DNA from: Nitratireductor sp.
Lineage (GTDB): Bacteria; Pseudomonadota; Alphaproteobacteria; Rhizobiales; Rhizobiaceae
DNA: 61,447 nucleotides
Reading direction: 5' to 3'
NCBI GenBank assembly: GCA_020441665.1
Contig: JAGRLT010000098.1
Coordinates: 1 to 61,447, forward strand
Shown here: one piece after another, positions 25,595-35,849 of the stretch
How the letters are laid out: every line of letters begins with the position of its first letter
How positions within the stretch are numbered: the stretch's first letter is position 1
Program-made: the position numbers and the translations under genes
Notes under the pieces: generated by a model
Told to the model about the DNA's origin: nothing
Databases searched by the model: none
The model's input: the letters and a program-made list of their open reading frames with translations, nothing else

Positions 25595-26491
25595 TCAGGA
25601 AAGCGGCTTGCCGAGCCGGCCGGCAAGGTCCTGGATGAACTGCCAGGCGACGCGGCCCGAGCGCGCGCCGCGCGTCGTCGCCCATTCGAGCGCCTCGGCG
25701 CGCAGCGCGTCGGCCGGATAGTCGATGCCGAAATGGCCGGCATAGCCGTTGATCATGTCGAGATATTCGTCCTGGCTGCATTTGTGGAAACCGAGCCACA
25801 GGCCGAACCGGTCGGAAAGCGACACCTTTTCCTCGACCGCTTCCGACGGATTGATCGCCGTCGAACGCTCGTTCTCCATCATGTCGCGCGGCAGCAGATG
25901 GCGCCGGTTCGAGGTCGCATAAAACACCACATTGTCCGGCCGGCCCTCGATGCCGCCTTCGAGCGCCGCCTTGAGCGACTTGTAGGAACTGTCGTCATGA
26001 TCGAAGGACAGATCGTCGCAGAACAGGATGATGCGCTCGGCGCGGTCGCGCAGCAGGTTGAGCAGCACGGGCAGGCTGTCGATATCCTCGCGGTGGATTT
26101 CGACGAGCTTGAGCTTGGCCTTCAGTTTCGCACCGACATCGGCCTGCGCCGCCTTGACCAGCGATGACTTGCCCATGCCGCGCGCGCCCCACAGCAATAC
26201 GTTGTTGGCCGGCTTTCCGGCGGCGAACCGCTCGGTATTGTCGATCAGGATGTCGCGCACCCGGTCGATGCCCTTCAGCAGCGGCATGGCGACCCGGTTG
26301 ACCCTTGCGATCGGTTGCAGGGTCAGGGTTTCGGCCTGCCAGACAAAGGCCTCCGCCGCGTCGAGATCGGGCTCGGCCGGCGCGCGCCGGGGCGACAGGG
26401 CGCGGACCGCCTCGATCAACGCTTCGAGCCTGGTATTGAGTTCGTTGATCGCCGACAATTCCGGCGATGGTCTGTTCTTGCCGTCCGACAC
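25595..26491 (-). CDS. DUF815 AAA-type ATPase
   Basis: 298 residues. Walker A is LLWGARGMGKSSLVKA and Walker B is IILFCDDLSFDHDD, followed by TSNRRHLL; this matches the DUF815 family of AAA ATPases, widespread in proteobacteria and of unknown role. The N-terminal 60 residues are helical. The GTG at 26491 was chosen because GGAG sits six bases upstream; the open frame extends far beyond but without similarity. Most of the family is single-copy and genomically isolated, and here it stands alone between the nlpD-like and yajC genes. Confidence 0.88.
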   Translation of the reverse strand: MSDGKNRPSPELSAINELNTRLEALIEAVRALSPRRAPAEPDLDAAEAFVWQAETLTLQPIARVNRVAMPLLKGIDRVRDILIDNTERFAAGKPANNVLLWGARGMGKSSLVKAAQADVGAKLKAKLKLVEIHREDIDSLPVLLNLLRDRAERIILFCDDLSFDHDDSSYKSLKAALEGGIEGRPDNVVFYATSNRRHLLPRDMMENERSTAINPSEAVEEKVSLSDRFGLWLGFHKCSQDEYLDMINGYAGHFGIDYPADALRAEALEWATTRGARSGRVAWQFIQDLAGRLGKPLS

Positions 26492-26795
26492 GGGTTTCTC
26501 CGTCACAGTATCCGGCCGGTACTTTCCCAGGGGGTCCCCCGGCGGTTCGCATGCGGCCCCTGCAAAGCCGGTTAACACGGCTTTCGGATGCTTCACAACC
26601 CGTGCCTTCGCCCGGCGCGATCGGGCCCTGCGCGCAATGCCGCAACGGGCCGGATTTGCGCCGGTTTGATTTGCAATCCGGCTTGCAATCACTATATTCC
26701 GCGCAACCCGTTCGGGGGGAGGAGAATGTGCGTTTGCCGCCATGGCTTCCCGCGATACGCCACGCAATTGAAGAATTTGATTTGGAGACCGGTCC
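26492..26795. other. Divergent promoter region of DUF815 and yajC
   Basis: 304 bases. Positions 26564-26584 make a hairpin AAAGCCG-gttaaca-CGGCTTT in the leader of the DUF815 gene. The yajC promoter is listed separately. No gene seen. Confidence 0.5.
26671..26698 (+). promoter_or_regulatory. Sigma-70-type promoter of yajC-secDF
   Basis: -35 TTGCAA (26671-26676), 16-base spacer, -10 TATATT (26693-26698), about 97 bases before the yajC start. An octamer TTGCAATC is repeated at 26671-26678 and 26683-26690. Confidence 0.6.
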
Positions 26796-27116
26796 ATGTT
26801 TGTGACCCCGGCTTATGCCCAGTCCTTTGGCGGCGGCAGCGAGATGATCATGAGCATCCTGCCCTTCGTGCTGATGTTCGTGATCTTCTATTTCCTGCTG
26901 ATCCGCCCGCAGCGCCAGCAGATGAAGCAGCGCGACGAAATGCTGAAGAACATCCGCCGCAACGACACGATCGTCACCGGCGGCGGCGTCGTCGGCAAGG
27001 TTACCAAGGTCATCGACGATCACGAGGTGGAAGTCGAGATAGCCAAGGACGTCAAGGTGCGCGTCATGCGCAATCTGGTTGCCGATGTCCGGGTCAAGGG
27101 CGAGCCCGCCAAGTAG
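26796..27116 (+). CDS. yajC: Preprotein translocase subunit YajC
   Basis: 106 residues. A short periplasmic start (residues 1-17) is followed by one transmembrane helix (LPFVLMFVIFYFLLI) and the diagnostic RPQRQQMKQRDEMLKNIRR. A small beta domain follows (NDTIVTGGGVVGKV). YajC is a small partner of SecDF in the Sec holo-translocon. A GGAG lies eight bases before the ATG. secDF starts 73 bases after the stop. Confidence 0.96.
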   Translation: MFVTPAYAQSFGGGSEMIMSILPFVLMFVIFYFLLIRPQRQQMKQRDEMLKNIRRNDTIVTGGGVVGKVTKVIDDHEVEVEIAKDVKVRVMRNLVADVRVKGEPAK

Positions 27117-27189
27117 CTCCGGTTTGCGCATCTGTGTGCAGTGCATAGCAATTTAGGCCGGTGACAGGCCGGCAAACGGATAGGCCGAC

Positions 27190-29769
27190 ATGCTGTATTT
27201 CTCCCGTTGGAGCACCATTGCAATTCTTCTGACGGTTGTTGCCGGCCTGTTCCTGGCGCTGCCCAATCTGGTTTCCAGGGAAACGCTCGACGCTCTGCCG
27301 GACTGGCTGCCCAAGGATCAGATGACTTTGGGCCTCGACCTTCAGGGCGGCTCGCACCTTCTGATGCAGGTCGATCGCCAGGCGATGATCGCGGAACGCC
27401 AGAAGGCGCTGGAGGACGACGCCCGCCGCATCCTGCGCGAGGAGCGCATCGGCTATCGCTTCGCCAAGGTGCAGGGGCAGGCAGGCCTCGACATTCGCCT
27501 GCGCAATCCCGACCAGCGCGAATTGACGCTCGAAAAGCTCGAACCGCTGACGGCACCGGTCAATTCCGGCATTTTCGGCCAGGGTACGATTCGCGAGGTC
27601 GACCTCGCCGAGCCCGAAGCGGGCCTCATTCGTCTCACCATCAACGGGGATGGCGTCAACAACGCCATGTCGACCGCGGTCACCCAGTCGATCGAGGTCA
27701 TTCGCCGCCGCATCGACGAACTGGGCACGACCGAGCCTCTGGTGCAGCGCCAGGGCGACGACCGGATCCTGGTGCAGGTTCCGGGCCTCGACGATCCGGC
27801 CAGGCTCAAGGCGCTGATCGGCACCACCGCCAAGCTGACCTTCCATCTGGTATCGGATGAAATGAGCCCGGCCGATGCGCTGCAGAGCCGGCCGCCGGCG
27901 GGAACGGAAGTCCTGTTCGAGGATTCCGATCCGCCCATTCCCTACCTCGTTCAGAGCCGCGCCATGGTCAATGGCGAGGATCTCGTCGATGCCCAGTCCG
28001 GCTTCGACCAGCAGACCGGCGAACCGATCGTCACCTTCCGCTTCAACTCCAAGGGCGGTTCGGTTTTCGGCCAGGTGACGTCCGCCAATGTCGGTCGCCC
28101 CTTCGCCATCGTGCTGGACGATGCGGTCATTTCCGCGCCGGTGATCCGCTCGCCCATTCTCGGCGGCTCGGGCCAGATCTCCGGCAATTTCACCGTCGAA
28201 TCGGCCAACGACCTTGCCGTGCTGCTGCGCGCCGGCGCGCTGCCTGCCAAGCTCAACATCATCGAGGAGCGCACGGTGGGCCCGGGCCTCGGCGCCGATT
28301 CGATCGCGGCCGGCCAGATCGCCTCCATCATCGGCGCCCTCGGCGTTCTCGTCTTCATGGTGCTGGCCTATGGCCTGCTCGGCATCATCGCCGACATCGC
28401 GCTGTTCGCCAACGTCGCGCTGATCGTCGGCATCCTGTCCTATCTCGGCGCCACGCTCACCCTGCCGGGCATTGCCGGTATCGTGCTGACCATGGGGATG
28501 GCGGTCGATTCCAACGTGCTGATCTATGAGCGCATCCGCGAGGAGCGGCGCAACGGCCGCAATCTGATCCAGTCCTTCGATGCCGGTTTCCGCACCGCCT
28601 TCGGCACCATCCTCGATGCCAACATCACCACGCTGATCGCCGCCTTCATCCTGTTCTATCTCGGTTCCGGCCCGATCCGCGGTTTCGCCGTGACGCTCGC
28701 CATCGGTATCGTAACCACCGTCTTCACCGCCTATACCTTCACCCGGCTTATGATGGCCTTCTGGGTCAAGTGGAAGCGGCCCAAGGAACTGCCGGGCCGC
28801 CTGGTTTCCTTCGTCCCCGACGACACCCATCTCAAATTCATGGCCTATCGCCGCTGGTCCTTCCCGGTCAGCGGGCTGGCGATCATCGCCTCCATCATCC
28901 TGTTCTTCGCCGTCAGCCTCAATTTCGGCATCGACTTCAAGGGTGGTACCCTGGTCGAATTGCAGGCAAAGGGCGCGCAGGCCGACATTTCCGATGTGCG
29001 CTCGCGGCTCGGCGAACTCAATCTGGGCGATGTGCAGGTGCAGGAATTCGGCTCGCCGAAGGAAATCCTGGTCCGGGTCGAAAGCCAGGGCACGGTCGAT
29101 AATGCCGAACAGAGCGTCGAGACGCTGGTGCGCCAGACGCTTGAGGACGATTACGATTTCCGCCGCGTCGAGGTCGTCGGGCCGACCGTGTCGGGCGAAC
29201 TCGCCCAGACCGGTACGCTTGCCGTCATCGTCTCGCTGATCGCCATCATGATCTATATCTGGTTCCGCTTCGAGTGGCAGTTTGCCGTCGGCGCGGTGAT
29301 CGCGACCCTGCATGACGTGATCCTGACCATCGGCATGTTCGCCGTGCTCAGGCTCGAATTCTCGCTGTCCTCGATCGCCGCGGTGCTGACCATTGTCGGC
29401 TACTCGCTCAACGATACCGTGGTCGTCTATGACCGCATCCGCGAGAATCTGCGCAAATACAAGAAGATGCCGATCCCGCAATTGCTCGACATGTCGATCA
29501 ACAATACCCTGTCGCGCACCATCCTGACCTCGGCGACGACGCTGGTCGCCCTGCTCGCGCTCTATTTCCTCGGCGGCGAGGTGCTGGCCCCCTTCGTCTT
29601 CGCCATGATCTTCGGCATTGTGGTGGGCACCTATTCCTCGATCTTCATCGCCGCGCCCGTGCTGATCCTGTTCAAGCTGCGGCCGGGACAGGTCGCCGGC
29701 GTCGACAAGGAAGATGTCGAAAGCGAGAAGGCGGCAACCGCCAATACCCAGCCGGTCAATTTCGGCTGA
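27190..29769 (+). CDS. secDF: Fused protein translocase subunit SecDF
   Basis: 859 residues. SecD and SecF are joined in one polypeptide with about twelve transmembrane helices. SecD features are LGLDLQGGSHLLMQVD near residue 45, a large periplasmic P1 domain and the helix block containing GMAVDSNVLIYERIREE. The SecF half begins around residue 560 (FGIDFKGGTLVELQ) and ends with GYSLNDTVVVYDRIREN. The conserved D/R pairs used for proton-driven pulling of exported proteins are visible. The fusion is common in rhizobia. It shares the yajC promoter and precedes two complex I assembly factor homologues. Confidence 0.97.
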   Translation: MLYFSRWSTIAILLTVVAGLFLALPNLVSRETLDALPDWLPKDQMTLGLDLQGGSHLLMQVDRQAMIAERQKALEDDARRILREERIGYRFAKVQGQAGLDIRLRNPDQRELTLEKLEPLTAPVNSGIFGQGTIREVDLAEPEAGLIRLTINGDGVNNAMSTAVTQSIEVIRRRIDELGTTEPLVQRQGDDRILVQVPGLDDPARLKALIGTTAKLTFHLVSDEMSPADALQSRPPAGTEVLFEDSDPPIPYLVQSRAMVNGEDLVDAQSGFDQQTGEPIVTFRFNSKGGSVFGQVTSANVGRPFAIVLDDAVISAPVIRSPILGGSGQISGNFTVESANDLAVLLRAGALPAKLNIIEERTVGPGLGADSIAAGQIASIIGALGVLVFMVLAYGLLGIIADIALFANVALIVGILSYLGATLTLPGIAGIVLTMGMAVDSNVLIYERIREERRNGRNLIQSFDAGFRTAFGTILDANITTLIAAFILFYLGSGPIRGFAVTLAIGIVTTVFTAYTFTRLMMAFWVKWKRPKELPGRLVSFVPDDTHLKFMAYRRWSFPVSGLAIIASIILFFAVSLNFGIDFKGGTLVELQAKGAQADISDVRSRLGELNLGDVQVQEFGSPKEILVRVESQGTVDNAEQSVETLVRQTLEDDYDFRRVEVVGPTVSGELAQTGTLAVIVSLIAIMIYIWFRFEWQFAVGAVIATLHDVILTIGMFAVLRLEFSLSSIAAVLTIVGYSLNDTVVVYDRIRENLRKYKKMPIPQLLDMSINNTLSRTILTSATTLVALLALYFLGGEVLAPFVFAMIFGIVVGTYSSIFIAAPVLILFKLRPGQVAGVDKEDVESEKAATANTQPVNFG

Positions 29770-29791
29770 AGCCTTGGCGGGGAGGGACACC

Positions 29792-30214
29792 GTGGCCGGA
29801 AAACTTTCCCCCAAACGTGCCCCTAGGCCTGTTCAGGGCATTGAAATCCGCGAGGCGCATTATCCCGGCCGCGCGCCGGTGGAAGCCTATGGCAATGGCG
29901 GCTTCCGCTTTGCCGGCATGAGCCACCGCGGCAGCATTCTCTGCCTGCCTTCGGGAATTTACGGCTGGGACGTCGCGACGCCCGACGATCTCACGCCCGA
30001 AACCCTCAACACCCTGTTTGCCGAGGCCGGGGAAATCGAGATATGCCTCATTGGTAGCGGCTGCGATCTCGTGCCGGTGCCGAAACCCCTGCGCGAGGCG
30101 TTTCGCGCCGCCGGCATCCAGGCCGACAGCATGGCGACAGGCGCGGCGGTCAGAACCTTCAACGTCCTGCTGGCGGAAGACCGGGCGGTGGCCGCCGCCC
30201 TGTTGGCGGTATGA
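29792..30214 (+). CDS. Mth938-domain protein, NDUFAF3 homologue
   Basis: 140 residues. The Mth938-like fold is recognisable from GIEIREAHYPGRAP, FRFAGMSHRGSILCLPSGIYGWDV and EICLIGSGCDLVP. The mitochondrial member is NDUFAF3, a complex I assembly factor; the bacterial function is not settled. The start is GTG at 29792 with GGAGG eight bases before it, 22 bases after secDF. The stop overlaps the next start by four bases (ATGA), so this gene and the phytoene-synthase-like gene are translationally coupled. Confidence 0.85.
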   Translation: MAGKLSPKRAPRPVQGIEIREAHYPGRAPVEAYGNGGFRFAGMSHRGSILCLPSGIYGWDVATPDDLTPETLNTLFAEAGEIEICLIGSGCDLVPVPKPLREAFRAAGIQADSMATGAAVRTFNVLLAEDRAVAAALLAV

Positions 30215-31059
30215 GCGGCACGGGGCTGGATGCGGCCTTCGCCCATTGCGCGCGTTTGCTGCGCGACGAGAATCGTCCCCGCTATGCCGCAAGGCTGTTT
30301 GTCGCCGAACCCGCCCGCAACGCCGTTCTGGCGCTCGATGCGTTTCGGCTCGAAACCCGTCGCATCCCGTTTCTGGTCAGCGAGCCCATTCCGGGCGAAA
30401 TCCGCCTGCAATGGTGGCGCGAGGTGTTGCGCGGCGAGCGAGCGGGCGAGGCCGAGGCCCATCCGGTGGCCCAGGCGCTTCTGGAGGTCGTGACCGGCCA
30501 CCACCTGCCGGTACCGGCCTTTGAGCGCTATCTCGACGCGCTCGCCTTCGATCTCTATCACGATGCGATGCCCGATGCGGCGGCCTTCGAGGGGTGGATC
30601 GGCGAGACCGAGAGCTTCCTGCTGCAGATACAGGCCATCGTCTGTGGCGCACAAACCGGAACCGGTCTCGCCGATGCCTGCGGCCATGGCGGCATGGCGC
30701 TCGGCATCGCCAGGCTGCTGCGGCTCCTGTCCTGGTACCGCCGCCGCGAACAGCACCCGTTCCCGCCGCAATATCTCGACGGCATGGACCGCGAGACATG
30801 GCTTTCCGCGGCGGGTGCAGCCCATCACGGCCTTGTCCAATCGATTGCCGCGCGCGGCCTCGACCATGCCGCCAGGGCACGCTCCGCCATCCGCCGGCTC
30901 GACAAGCCGCACCGCGCCGTCTTCCTGCCTCTGTGCGAGGCCGAGGCGCTGCTGCAAAAGGCCAGCCGGGATGGAGCGGCCGCGTTCGGGCAAATGCTGG
31001 AAATCGCGCCGCTCGCGCTGCAATGGCGCTACTGGAAGACGGCCTTGGCCGGGTTTTGA
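30211..31059 (+). CDS. Squalene/phytoene synthase-family protein, NDUFAF6-like
   Basis: 282 residues of the trans-isoprenyl diphosphate synthase head-to-head family. The characteristic IRLQWWREVL and helical layout are present, but the two aspartate-rich DxxxD motifs of true squalene or phytoene synthases are degraded (ALDAFRLETRR, and FDLYHD in place of the first). That matches the non-catalytic relatives that include the mitochondrial complex I assembly factor NDUFAF6. It is coupled to the Mth938 gene. Carotenoid or hopanoid pathway genes are absent here, which favours the assembly-factor reading. An active terpenoid enzyme is not fully excluded. Confidence 0.8.
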   Translation: MSGTGLDAAFAHCARLLRDENRPRYAARLFVAEPARNAVLALDAFRLETRRIPFLVSEPIPGEIRLQWWREVLRGERAGEAEAHPVAQALLEVVTGHHLPVPAFERYLDALAFDLYHDAMPDAAAFEGWIGETESFLLQIQAIVCGAQTGTGLADACGHGGMALGIARLLRLLSWYRRREQHPFPPQYLDGMDRETWLSAAGAAHHGLVQSIAARGLDHAARARSAIRRLDKPHRAVFLPLCEAEALLQKASRDGAAAFGQMLEIAPLALQWRYWKTALAGF

Positions 31060-31110
31060 TGCCGCCGGCAGCAGGCGCCATCACCATCTGAAAATCGAGC
31101 TGGGATGCAG

Positions 31111-31126
31111 CCTCCCCCGGGGGAGG
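31111..31126. terminator. GC palindrome between convergent genes
   Basis: Perfect 16-bp palindrome CCTCCCCCGGGGGAGG between the phytoene-synthase-like gene and the facing lipoprotein gene. No T tract follows, so terminator function is uncertain. Confidence 0.5.
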
Positions 31127-31131
31127 ATGGC

Positions 31132-32265
31132 CTACCAGCGGGCGACCTTGACGCCTTCATTGGCCTCGATCATGTCGTGCAGATAGCGCACCGCCGGCAC
31201 ATAGATGTTGGCCGGCGGCTTGATGCCGACCGAGCCGGCGATGCGCGTCATGAAGTGGTTGCAGTTGTTGGCGAAGAGCAGGTAGCTCGGCTTGTCCGCT
31301 TTCGCCTTCCTGATCTCCTTGAGCAGCATTTCGTAGCGCTGGGCGTTGAGCGAAACGCGATAGGCAAGATCGGGCCGGATGCGGCAATCGTCGGGATGCG
31401 GCGTCAGCACGCCCGGCATCGGCACGCCGGAGGCCATGGCGGCGCCCACATAGCCGCCGAACGGTGCCAGCATGATCAATTTCTCGTCCATGATTTCGCC
31501 GGCGGCATCCAGCCTGCCATAGGCGACATAGGTATGGCCGACGGGCATCAGCGGCGTCTGGCGCATGCGGATTTCGATGTAATAGGGATCGCCCGGATTG
31601 ATCCGCTTGGCGCCCATCTGCTTCGGCTTCGGGCCGAAGCCGGAGCGGCACTGGCCATGGTCGATGCTGGCATAAAGCGCCGGAATGCGGGCCTGCGCCG
31701 CCTGTTCTTCCGGATCGACATAGGGAAGGGTCTCCGAGCCGATGGCAAAGCTGCTCGGGCCGCCGAGCAGGCTGCCGGGCCGCAGGCTGGCCTGCTGCTG
31801 CGGGTCGGCATAGGCCTTGATCTGCATGTCGGAACCGGGTGCGGCATCGACGCCCGGCAGCGGTGCCGGCGCAAGCGCCGCCGGCTGGGGCGCAAGCGTG
31901 GTGTCGATGACGGTCAGCAGTTCGGCATTGCCGGTCTCGCCGATCACCGTCGGATTGCCCGGCGAACTGGCCATGGAGCCGGCCTGTACGTCAGCCTGCG
32001 AGCCATCCGCCGGCGCGTTTCCCGCCATGATCTCGCCCGAGGGCTGCGGCGCTGGCTGAGCCGTTCCCGCCGGCGCAAGGGTTTGCTGGCGAACCGGATC
32101 GACCGTCAGCGCGGCAAGATCCTGCTGCGCGGCCTGTTGCTTGCGCGACGAATCGCGGCCGATGCTTTCGAAATAGGAGCCGGGGCCGCCGCCGACACAG
32201 CCGCCAAGCATGAGCGCGACCAATCCCACGCCAACCGGCAGAGGCATAAGCCGGGCAGGGCGCAT
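31132..32265 (-). CDS. Lipoprotein with LRAT-like permuted NlpC/P60 domain
   Basis: 377 residues. The signal peptide ends with lipobox LGGC (cysteine about 23). Residues 30-200 are low-complexity and proline/alanine/glutamine-rich. The C-terminal domain (about 205-377) has a histidine in PVGHTYVAYG (H244) preceding FANNCNHFM (C335). The order His then Asn-Cys-x-His-Phe is that of the LRAT-like permuted NlpC/P60 family, where NCEHF is the active site. A periplasmic or outer-membrane lipid or peptidoglycan hydrolase/transferase is inferred. An upstream ATG at 32358 is possible. Confidence 0.7.
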   Translation of the reverse strand: MRPARLMPLPVGVGLVALMLGGCVGGGPGSYFESIGRDSSRKQQAAQQDLAALTVDPVRQQTLAPAGTAQPAPQPSGEIMAGNAPADGSQADVQAGSMASSPGNPTVIGETGNAELLTVIDTTLAPQPAALAPAPLPGVDAAPGSDMQIKAYADPQQQASLRPGSLLGGPSSFAIGSETLPYVDPEEQAAQARIPALYASIDHGQCRSGFGPKPKQMGAKRINPGDPYYIEIRMRQTPLMPVGHTYVAYGRLDAAGEIMDEKLIMLAPFGGYVGAAMASGVPMPGVLTPHPDDCRIRPDLAYRVSLNAQRYEMLLKEIRKAKADKPSYLLFANNCNHFMTRIAGSVGIKPPANIYVPAVRYLHDMIEANEGVKVARW

Positions 32266-32670
32266 CCGCGTCTTCTTGGGCGAAATTTGCGGATCAATCG
32301 GCACTGTTGCGTCCCTGTCACCACCCGGCGGCGTCACGGCCGGGAATATCCGTTTCATGCTGTCGGCCATCCGGCATCTCGACCGTGCCGCAATCGCCCT
32401 GGCAGGCATGGCCCGCGCTTCATTTTTACCGCAATCCCTGAGCCAACACAAATCACCTTGCAGGCCCCTGTCACACCGGGGTTGTATCGTATCGGGGGCG
32501 TATCGCATTGGGTAAGGCTGCCTGATCGATCCCCTGCAGCAGATTGAGGATAGCATCGGAATCGGGCCAAAAAGTGCCCGGGACCGGCAGTCTGACGCTG
32601 CAATGCAAAAGCCCCGCGACAGGGCGGGGCTTTGGATGCGCGATGTGTGAAAGTGCCGGGACAAGGCCCC
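32266..32670. other. Region between lipoprotein start and grxD
   Basis: 405 bases holding the grxD terminator and the lipoprotein promoter. Repeats of GTATCG occur at about 32485-32508. No gene is convincing. Confidence 0.4.
32608..32633 (-). terminator. Terminator of the grxD transcript
   Basis: AAAGCCCCGC/GCGGGGCTTT stem with a short loop, 37 bases past the grxD stop on the minus strand and followed by T residues on that strand. Confidence 0.85.
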
Positions 32671-33012
32671 TCAGGCCATCGCCTTGCCCTGTAGCGGCAC
32701 GCCCTTCTCGGTCAGGAAGGTCTGCAATTCGCCCTGCTGGAACATTTCGCGCACGATATCGCAGCCGCCGATGAACTCGCCCTTGACATAGAGCTGCGGC
32801 ACGGTCGGCCAGTTGGTATAGTCCTTGATGCCCTGGCGCAGATCGTCATCGGCAAGGACGTTGATGCCTTTGTAGTCGAGGCCGAGATAGTTGAGGATCT
32901 GCACGACCTGGCCGGAAAAGCCGCATTGGGGAAAATCCGGCGTGCCCTTCATGAACAGGACGACGTCGTTGTTCTTGACTTCGTTATCAATGAATTCGTT
33001 CATGCCGCTCAT
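32671..33012 (-). CDS. grxD: Monothiol glutaredoxin Grx4-type
   Basis: 113 residues. The monothiol active site CGFS is in PQCGFSGQVVQIL (about residue 31), with WPTVPQLYVKGEFIGGCDI behind it, the glutathione and Fe-S coordinating site. Monothiol glutaredoxins of this class carry [2Fe-2S] clusters and pair with BolA proteins. A bolA gene lies 240 bases away in the same transcription direction, which supports the partnership. The start at 33012 has AGGA eight bases upstream; codons before it add no family similarity. Confidence 0.96.
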   Translation of the reverse strand: MSGMNEFIDNEVKNNDVVLFMKGTPDFPQCGFSGQVVQILNYLGLDYKGINVLADDDLRQGIKDYTNWPTVPQLYVKGEFIGGCDIVREMFQQGELQTFLTEKGVPLQGKAMA

Positions 33013-33102
33013 GGGACTATCCTTTCGATTGCGCATCCAGCCTGCGCCGACCGCTCTTGCCATCCGATATTGGTATTTCGCGGCCCTGCGTCAAGCGGCG
33101 GA

Positions 33103-33243
33103 TTAGCCGAAAATCAGCCAGAGCACCACCATCCAGAACGCCGCAGCCAGGATGCCCCACCGGATGAGGCTGTCTTTCCACAGCGGCCGGGAAAGGATGG
33201 GCGGCACTTTTTCAAGCCCGCTGGTCTTGCGCTTCGCGGCCAT
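33103..33243 (-). CDS. 46-residue single-pass membrane protein
   Basis: Reading the minus strand from 33243 gives M-A-A-K-R-K-T-S-G-L-E-K-V-P-P, then a short amphipathic stretch and one transmembrane helix (GILAAAFWMVVLWLIFG) to the stop at 33103. It sits tightly between bolA and grxD and in the same direction, which suggests a conserved operon member. Positive residues at the N-terminus predict a cytoplasmic N-terminus. No named family is recognised. The start codon is eight bases from the bolA stop codon. Confidence 0.65.
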   Translation of the reverse strand: MAAKRKTSGLEKVPPILSRPLWKDSLIRWGILAAAFWMVVLWLIFG

Positions 33244-33251
33244 GGGACGCG

Positions 33252-33485
33252 TTATTCCGGCGCGCTGGTCTGCAGCGCCAGCGCGTGCAGCACGCCGCCC
33301 ATATTGCCCTGGAGCGCGTCATAGATCATCTGGTGCTGCTTGACGCGGGTCAGCCCGCGAAAGCTCTCCGACACCACTTCGGCCGAGTAGTGATCGCCAT
33401 CGCCGGCAAGATCGGTGATCGTCACCTGCGCGTCGGGGATCGCCGCCTTGATCATTTTCTCGATATCGGATGCGTTCATCGGCAT
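33252..33485 (-). CDS. BolA-family protein
   Basis: 77 residues. The BolA fold is recognisable: MIKAAIPDAQVTITDLAGDG, then the conserved FRGLTRVKQHQMIYDALQ with the histidine that shares an Fe-S cluster with monothiol glutaredoxins, and a final HALALQ segment. It should act with GrxD, whose gene is in the same operon. The start at 33485 has GAGGA eight bases upstream; ATG at 33479 is an alternative. The purL stop codon is 15 bases away. Confidence 0.93.
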   Translation of the reverse strand: MPMNASDIEKMIKAAIPDAQVTITDLAGDGDHYSAEVVSESFRGLTRVKQHQMIYDALQGNMGGVLHALALQTSAPE

Positions 33486-33499
33486 GGGGGTGTCCTCGT

Positions 33500-35728
<2,229 letters not shown>

Positions 35729-35849
35729 GTCGGCTTGGGCGGGTCCGTTGGGGCGGTGGCAAGGCTGCCGCCTTGTTAGCGAAACCGGCGCCAAATGTGT
35801 ATGCAAATCTCCGCCGATCCGCAGGAAATTTCGCCTTTGCGGGCCGATG

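Noticed and set aside
27094..29814. 906-codon frame opposite secDF
   Set aside because: Low-complexity, histidine/aspartate/glycine-rich translation typical of antisense frames in GC-rich DNA; secDF on the other strand is unambiguous.
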